DNA of 64,000 bases from Nevskia sp964451925 (lineage in GTDB: Bacteria; Pseudomonadota; Gammaproteobacteria; Nevskiales; Nevskiaceae): assembly GCA_964451925.1 (NCBI GenBank), contig CAYVKA010000014.1, positions 27,785 through 91,784 on the forward strand. The letters run 5' to 3'. A model generated the notes under the pieces. That model worked only from the letters and a program-made list of their open reading frames with translations, did not search any database and was not told the DNA's origin. Below, in pieces: positions 59,661 to 64,000 of this stretch (positions are counted from its first letter, which is position 1; each line of letters begins with the position of its first letter). Position numbers and translations under genes: made by a program.

Positions 59661-60185
59661 ATGATCGCCCCCGTACTTCCCGCCGCGCCGTGGCGGCGTC
59701 TCGCCGCGGCCTGCTACGACGGACTGCTGCTGCTGGCGCTATGGATGGTCACGCTGCTGGCCAGCCTGTTCGTGTGCAGCCTGTTCGGGCTGGCGCGCAA
59801 CGACCAAGTCAATTCGCTGTGCCTGTTCCTGGTCGGCCTGGTGTTCTTCGGCTGGTCCTGGACCCATGGCGGCCAGACCCTGGGCATGCGCTCCTGGCGC
59901 CTGCAGTTGCGGCGCGTCGACGGCGCCGCGGTGCGCTGGCCGGTGGCGGCGACGCGCTATGCCCTGATGCTCGCCAGTTGGGGCCTCGCGCTGGCGGTGG
60001 TGGCGCTGCCGCTGTTGCCGCCGGCAGTGGCGGCGATGGTGCCGCACCGCGCCGAAGCCATCGGCGCCTGCGCCATCTACAGCGGCATCAGCCTGTTGTT
60101 GCTGCTGCTCGACGGCAGGCGCCGCACGCCTTACGACCGCATCACCAGTACCGAAGTGGTGCTACTGCCGCGCGGGGATGGCTGA
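59661..60185 (+). CDS. RDD family membrane protein
   Basis: 174 residues from ATG 59661. The RDD signature appears as RRLAAACYDGLLLLALWM, with four to five TM helices. Then WTHGGQTLGMRSWRLQLRRV and a C-terminal RRRTPYDRITSTEVV. Possibly transport; function undefined. Next to lptG, convergent. Confidence 0.85.
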   Translation: MIAPVLPAAPWRRLAAACYDGLLLLALWMVTLLASLFVCSLFGLARNDQVNSLCLFLVGLVFFGWSWTHGGQTLGMRSWRLQLRRVDGAAVRWPVAATRYALMLASWGLALAVVALPLLPPAVAAMVPHRAEAIGACAIYSGISLLLLLLDGRRRTPYDRITSTEVVLLPRGDG

Positions 60186-60218
60186 ACGCCGGGGCTGATG
60201 CGGCAGCCGCCAGCCCGC

Positions 60219-61277
60219 TCAGCGGGCGCGGCCCAGCCGCCACAAGGACAGCAGCGCCAGCGCCAGGGTCGGCAGGCCGGCGGCCAGCGGCGCCGGCCAC
60301 TGGTAGATGTCGCCCAGGCTCACCGACACCTTGTTGACGACGTAGAACACGATGCCGACCAGCGCGCCGGCCAGCAGTTTCTGCCCCGCGCCGGCATCGC
60401 GCAGCTGTCCGGTGACGAACGGTACGGCGAACAGCATCATCACCATCACCGTCAGCGGCTCGATCAGCTTGCGCCACAGCAGCAGCCGGTATTTGGACGC
60501 GTCGAGATGGTTTTCGTCCATGAAGCTGATCAGGCGCACCAGGCCGTGCGCCGACAGGCTGCCGGCCTCGAGGATGAACAGCTTGAGCACCTTGGGGCTG
60601 ACGCCGCCGCCGAGGTCCAGCGTATCGAGCAGGGTGACGCTGGTGCGGTCGCCGGCGAAGTCGGTGCGCTTGACGCCGGACAGGCGCCAGTGGCCGTCGG
60701 TGTAAACCCCTTCGTCGACGGTCAGCGCCGCCTGCAGGCGGCCATCGCTGCCGAGGCGGAACACGGTGACATCATTGATGTGCTCCTCGCTCTGCAGCTT
60801 GTTGATGCGGATCACGCGGTCGGCGTCGCGCAGCCAGACCGACTTGCCGGTGTAACCGCTGCTGCCGCGCGAGCTGTCGCGCAACTCGGTGGCCAGCGAC
60901 TCGCTGGTCGGCGCCAGCCAGTCGCCGAGGAAGAACGCGAAAATCGCCAGGCCGGCGCCGGCCACCAGGGTCGCCGCGCCGACGCGCGCCAGCGACACCC
61001 CGGCCGAGCGCATCGCCGTCAGCTCGCCGCTGCGCGCCAGCGCGCCGACGCCCATCAGCGTGCCGAGCAGCGCCACGATCGGCATCAGGATGTACAGGCT
61101 GCTGGGGATCATCAGCACGCTGTATTCCAGCACCTGCGTCACGCCGTAGTTGCCCTTGCCGGTTTCGTTGACGTCGGAGACGAACACCACCAGGGTGTAG
61201 ATCGACACCAGGCCGAGCGCGACGATGCCGGTCAGTTCCAGCACATGGCTGATGACGTAGCGGTCGAGGCGGTTCAT
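60219..61277 (-). CDS. lptG: LPS export permease LptG
   Basis: 352 residues from ATG 61277 (MNRLDRYVISHVLELTGIVA), which overlaps the lptF stop by one base. YjgP/YjgQ family: six TM helices around a periplasmic beta-jellyroll (about 110-265). Seen: LYILMPIVALLGTLMGVGAL, ELTAMRSAGVSLARVG, and LHLDASKYRLLLWRKLIEPL-like C-terminal block. Partner of LptF and LptB2 in the ABC transporter that moves LPS to the outer membrane. Confidence 0.95.
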   Translation of the reverse strand: MNRLDRYVISHVLELTGIVALGLVSIYTLVVFVSDVNETGKGNYGVTQVLEYSVLMIPSSLYILMPIVALLGTLMGVGALARSGELTAMRSAGVSLARVGAATLVAGAGLAIFAFFLGDWLAPTSESLATELRDSSRGSSGYTGKSVWLRDADRVIRINKLQSEEHINDVTVFRLGSDGRLQAALTVDEGVYTDGHWRLSGVKRTDFAGDRTSVTLLDTLDLGGGVSPKVLKLFILEAGSLSAHGLVRLISFMDENHLDASKYRLLLWRKLIEPLTVMVMMLFAVPFVTGQLRDAGAGQKLLAGALVGIVFYVVNKVSVSLGDIYQWPAPLAAGLPTLALALLSLWRLGRAR

Positions 61278-62350
61278 CAGCGCAGCCAGCCCTGGCGGCG
61301 CGCGATCAGCACCAGCGCCACCGACAGCATCAGTCCATGCACCCACCACAACCCCAGTTGCGGCGGCACCTTGCCCTTGCCGATCCAGGTGGCGCCGAAA
61401 CTGATCAGGTTGAGGTAGACCAGCACCGCCAGGATGCCCAGCACCAGCTTGCCGTAGCGGCCCTGGCGCGGCCGGAGGTGCGACAGCGGCACCGCCAGCA
61501 GCGCCAGGATCAGCACCGACAGCGGCGCCGCCAGGCGCGACTGCAGTTCGGCCTGGTCACGCGGGTCGGCACTGCCGAGCAATTCGCCGGTGGGGCTGAG
61601 CACGCGCTGGTTGTTGATGTATTCGAACGCCGGCGGCGACAGGCGCAGCGTCAGCACCTTGAACTTGACCACGTCGTATTCGGCCGTGCCGGGCGTGCCG
61701 TAATAGCGGTAGCCGTCGTACAGGCGCACCGAACGGTCGCCGTTGGCCGGATCGCTGCTCTGCTCGCCGTGGTCGGCCACCACCACGCTGGAGCCCTGCG
61801 CTTCCTCGATCTGCGCGAACACCTGGCCGAACTGGGTCCCCTCGGGGTTCATCGAGGCGGTGTAGAACACCGCCTTGCCTCCGGCGGCGGGCTTGAACTG
61901 CCCGGGCTCGAACGGCGTGTACTGCACCAGGCGCTTGGCGTCCTTGACCAGGAAGTCGGCCTGACGCCCCGCCCAGGGCCCGATGGAAAACGACAGTGCG
62001 GCGGTGAGCAGGGCCAGCACCACCGCCAGCCACAGGAACGGACGGTACAGGCGCCCCAGCCCGACGCCGCAACCGGTCATGGCCGCGATCTCGTTGTCGC
62101 TGTACAGGCGCCCCAGCGACATCATGATGGCCAGCAGCAGCGAGGCCGGCACCAGGATCACCAGGTAGCGCAGGGTCGACAGCAGGGCCACATTGAGCAG
62201 CAGATCCCGCGGCAGGTCGCCCTTGGCGGCAAAATTCAGCACGCTGGCGAAGCGCGTGGACAGCATGATGGCGAGCAGCACGAAAGTGACCGCCAGCCAG
62301 GCGGTCGCCGCTTCGCGCATCAGGTATCGGTCCAGCACCAGGCGGTTCAT
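61277..62350 (-). CDS. lptF: LPS export permease LptF
   Basis: 357 residues. LptF/LptG permease: MNRLVLDRYLMREAATAWLA, SRFASVLNFAAKGDLPRDL-like TM region, NEIAAMTGCGVGLGRLYRPF coupling helix, a periplasmic domain (about 130-260), and a C-terminal TM set. First of the lptF-lptG pair; divergent from pepA, the standard arrangement. Confidence 0.95.
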   Translation of the reverse strand: MNRLVLDRYLMREAATAWLAVTFVLLAIMLSTRFASVLNFAAKGDLPRDLLLNVALLSTLRYLVILVPASLLLAIMMSLGRLYSDNEIAAMTGCGVGLGRLYRPFLWLAVVLALLTAALSFSIGPWAGRQADFLVKDAKRLVQYTPFEPGQFKPAAGGKAVFYTASMNPEGTQFGQVFAQIEEAQGSSVVVADHGEQSSDPANGDRSVRLYDGYRYYGTPGTAEYDVVKFKVLTLRLSPPAFEYINNQRVLSPTGELLGSADPRDQAELQSRLAAPLSVLILALLAVPLSHLRPRQGRYGKLVLGILAVLVYLNLISFGATWIGKGKVPPQLGLWWVHGLMLSVALVLIARRQGWLR

Positions 62351-62675
62351 GAGCGCGGCAGTTTAACCCTTGCGGGCCGCGCGCGGGGCGGCGGGCGGCG
62401 CACAAATCTGCATTGTTGGGCGGCGGCGCGGCAGTGCGCGGCGATCCGCCCGCGGGATTCCATTTCCAGGCCGCGCCGCCCGCGCGCGAGGCCGCTGCAT
62501 GCTGTCGAATTGCCGGAAATGACTTACAATCAACGTTGCGTCTGAAACCATCGGTAAAAATCAGGAAAAGCACCCTCGCCGCCGTGCCGGTTCGGGCAGC
62601 CGGGGACGCTTTTGGCCGATCGGAACAGCCTGCAATGCCTTTTCAAGCGTTCGACCGCCAGAAATCAAGACAAAA
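62351..62675. promoter_or_regulatory. lptF/pepA divergent promoter region
   Basis: A 325-bp spacer. For pepA a TACAAT -10 (62525-62530) lies 16 bp after TGTCGA (62503-62508). That leaves a leader of about 140 nt with no recognised structure. No supported gene. Confidence 0.45.
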
Positions 62676-64000
62676 ATGGAATATTTCGTAAAAAGCGGCA
62701 ATCCGGAGAAACAGCGCGTCGCCTGCGTCGTCGTCGGCATTTTCGACCGCCGCAACCCGACCGAAGCCGCCGCCACCATCGACCAGGTCAGTGAAGGCGC
62801 CATCGGCAGCATCATGCGCCGCGGCGATATGGACGGAAAACTGGGCCAGACGCTGGTGCTGCACAATCTCACCGGCGTGTTCTGCGACCGCGTCATGCTG
62901 GTCGGCCTGGGCCGCGAACGTGACTTCGACGAGGTGGTCTTCCGCAAGGTGCACGCCGCCACGGCGCGGGCGCTGCGCGCCACCGGCGCCATCGACGCGG
63001 TGGTCTACCTGACCCACCTGCCGGTCAAGGGACGCGATTTCCACTGGAACGTGCAGCAGGCCATCCTGTCGTTCGAGAATGAGAACTACCGTTTCGACGC
63101 CATGCGCGGCGAGCGAGCGCGCGAGGACCAGCCCAAGCCGAAGATGGAGCGGCTGACCTTCGACGTGCCGCGGCGCAGCGACCTGCCCGCCGGCGAGAAA
63201 GGCCTGGCCGAAGCCCTGGCCATCGCGCGCGGTGTGGCGCTGACCAAGGACCTGGCCAATCTGCCGGGCAACTATTGCACGCCGGCCTACCTGGCCGACC
63301 AGGCGCTGAAGCTGGCCGAAGCCTATCGCTTCAAGGCCAAGGTGCTGGAAAAGCCGGACATGGAAAAGCTCGGCATGGGCGCCCTGCTGGCCGTGGCCCG
63401 AGGCAGCAGCCAGCCGCCCAAGCTGATCGTGCTGGAATACCTCAGGGGGCCGAAGGGCGAGGCGCCGATCGCGCTGGTCGGCAAGGGCCTGACCTTCGAC
63501 GCCGGCGGCATTTCGATCAAGCCCTCGGCCGCGATGGACGAAATGAAGTTCGACATGTGCGGCGGCGCCTCGGTGCTCGGCACCTTCGCCGCGGTGGCCG
63601 AACTGAAGCTGCCGATCAACCTGATCGGCATCGTTCCCGCCACCGAGAACCTGCTCAACGGCGATGCGGTCAAGCCGGGCGACATCGTCACCAGCATGGC
63701 CGGCATCACCATCGAAGTGCTCAACACCGACGCCGAGGGCCGGCTGATCCTGTGCGACGCCCTGACCTACGCCGAGAAGACCTACGAGCCGGCGGTGTGC
63801 ATCGACATGGCCACCCTCACCGGGGCCTGCGTCGTCGCCCTGGGCAGCCACGCCTCCGGCCTGTTCGCCAACCAGTCCGGCCTGGCGCGGGCGCTGCTCA
63901 CCGCCGGTGAACAGATCGGCGACCGTGCCTGGGAGCTGCCGCTGTGGCCGGAGTACGAGCCGCAGATCAAGAGCGAGTTCGCCGACGTCGCCAACATCGC
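62676..64000 (+). CDS. pepA: leucyl aminopeptidase, N-terminal 441 residues (cut by window end)
   Basis: Starts ATG 62676 (MEYFVKSGNPEKQRVACVVV) and stays open to the window edge. The N-terminal DNA/regulatory domain (about 1-160) leads into the M17 catalytic domain: ANLPGNYCTPAYLAD, VGKGLTFDAGGISIKPS, MKFDMCGGASVLG, NTDAEGRLILCDALTYAE, ATLTGACVVALGSHASG. The binuclear zinc/manganese residues in these blocks are present. PepA removes N-terminal residues and in E. coli also acts as a DNA-binding protein. Divergent from lptF. Confidence 0.96.
   Translation, partial: MEYFVKSGNPEKQRVACVVVGIFDRRNPTEAAATIDQVSEGAIGSIMRRGDMDGKLGQTLVLHNLTGVFCDRVMLVGLGRERDFDEVVFRKVHAATARALRATGAIDAVVYLTHLPVKGRDFHWNVQQAILSFENENYRFDAMRGERAREDQPKPKMERLTFDVPRRSDLPAGEKGLAEALAIARGVALTKDLANLPGNYCTPAYLADQALKLAEAYRFKAKVLEKPDMEKLGMGALLAVARGSSQPPKLIVLEYLRGPKGEAPIALVGKGLTFDAGGISIKPSAAMDEMKFDMCGGASVLGTFAAVAELKLPINLIGIVPATENLLNGDAVKPGDIVTSMAGITIEVLNTDAEGRLILCDALTYAEKTYEPAVCIDMATLTGACVVALGSHASGLFANQSGLARALLTAGEQIGDRAWELPLWPEYEPQIKSEFADVANI

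Overview
The window is about 64 kb of a high-GC gammaproteobacterial chromosome. Gene order and dispersed palindromic intergenic repeats point to Xanthomonadales or a close relative. The diagnostic blocks are rpsP-rimM-trmD-rplS, ffh/ypjD/corB-like, tsaE-nnr / amiC-mutL-miaA-hfq-hflX-hflK-hflC-DUF2065-hisZ-purA, rnr-rlmB, rpsF-rpsR-rplI, dnaB-alr, panB-panC-panD, pcnB-folK and lptF-lptG/pepA. No 16S rRNA is present, so the genus is not claimed. Nearly all of the window is ordinary vertically inherited core genome.

Layout. 1-1.7 kb: end of trxB, a GST and an NlpC/P60 lipoprotein. 1.7-5.3 kb: rplS, trmD, rimM, rpsP and ffh, all on the minus strand. 5.4-10.4 kb: a metallo-beta-lactamase-fold hydrolase, a CcsA-like membrane protein, a CorB/CorC-like transporter, an NTF2-like protein and radA. 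10.5-14.9 kb: a complete Ser/Thr phosphorylation module (CHASE2 receptor kinase, PP2C phosphatase, FHA protein). 15-26.8 kb: DoxX, alr, dnaB, ribosomal proteins, a Sel1-like protein, rlmB, rnr, tRNA-Leu(CAG), purA and hisZ. 26.8-38.7 kb: the hflC-to-queG superoperon region. 38.7-46.1 kb: a catalytically dead C39-like lipoprotein, pgi, panD, panC, panB, folK and pcnB.

46.26-58.55 kb is a 12.3-kb integrative mobilizable element inserted in tRNA-Glu(CTC). It is bounded by a 17-bp direct repeat of the tRNA 3' end. The tRNA's own terminator now lies beyond the far end of the element. The element carries a tyrosine integrase, a MobV relaxase fused to primase/Toprim-like domains with a probable oriT, and a three-gene AT-hook/ribbon-helix-helix operon. 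Its cargo is a HEPN-like two-gene module plus a set of four genes: a winged-helix/kinase/TPR fusion, a secreted GlyGly-CTERM-like protein, an orphan copy of the same winged helix, and a Zn-ribbon membrane protein. After the element come a MaoC-like protein, a small membrane protein, an RDD protein, lptG-lptF and the start of pepA.

The most interesting non-coding signal is a duplicated promoter plus leader placed before both panD and panB. In each copy a TTGGCG-17-TACACT promoter is followed by a GTGAC/GTCAC hairpin and two tandem 25-nt hairpins whose stem differences keep pairing. In front of panB the duplication also carries a copy of the panD start, which opens a 30-codon leader ORF whose stop overlaps the panB start. 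A comparable arrangement, a duplicated purA 5' end opening a 46-codon ORF that overlaps the purA start, lies before purA. Other oddities are a likely AUU start for pcnB, an hflX without a canonical start at its conserved N-terminus, and a perfect 28-bp inverted repeat that includes the 3' end of tRNA-Leu.
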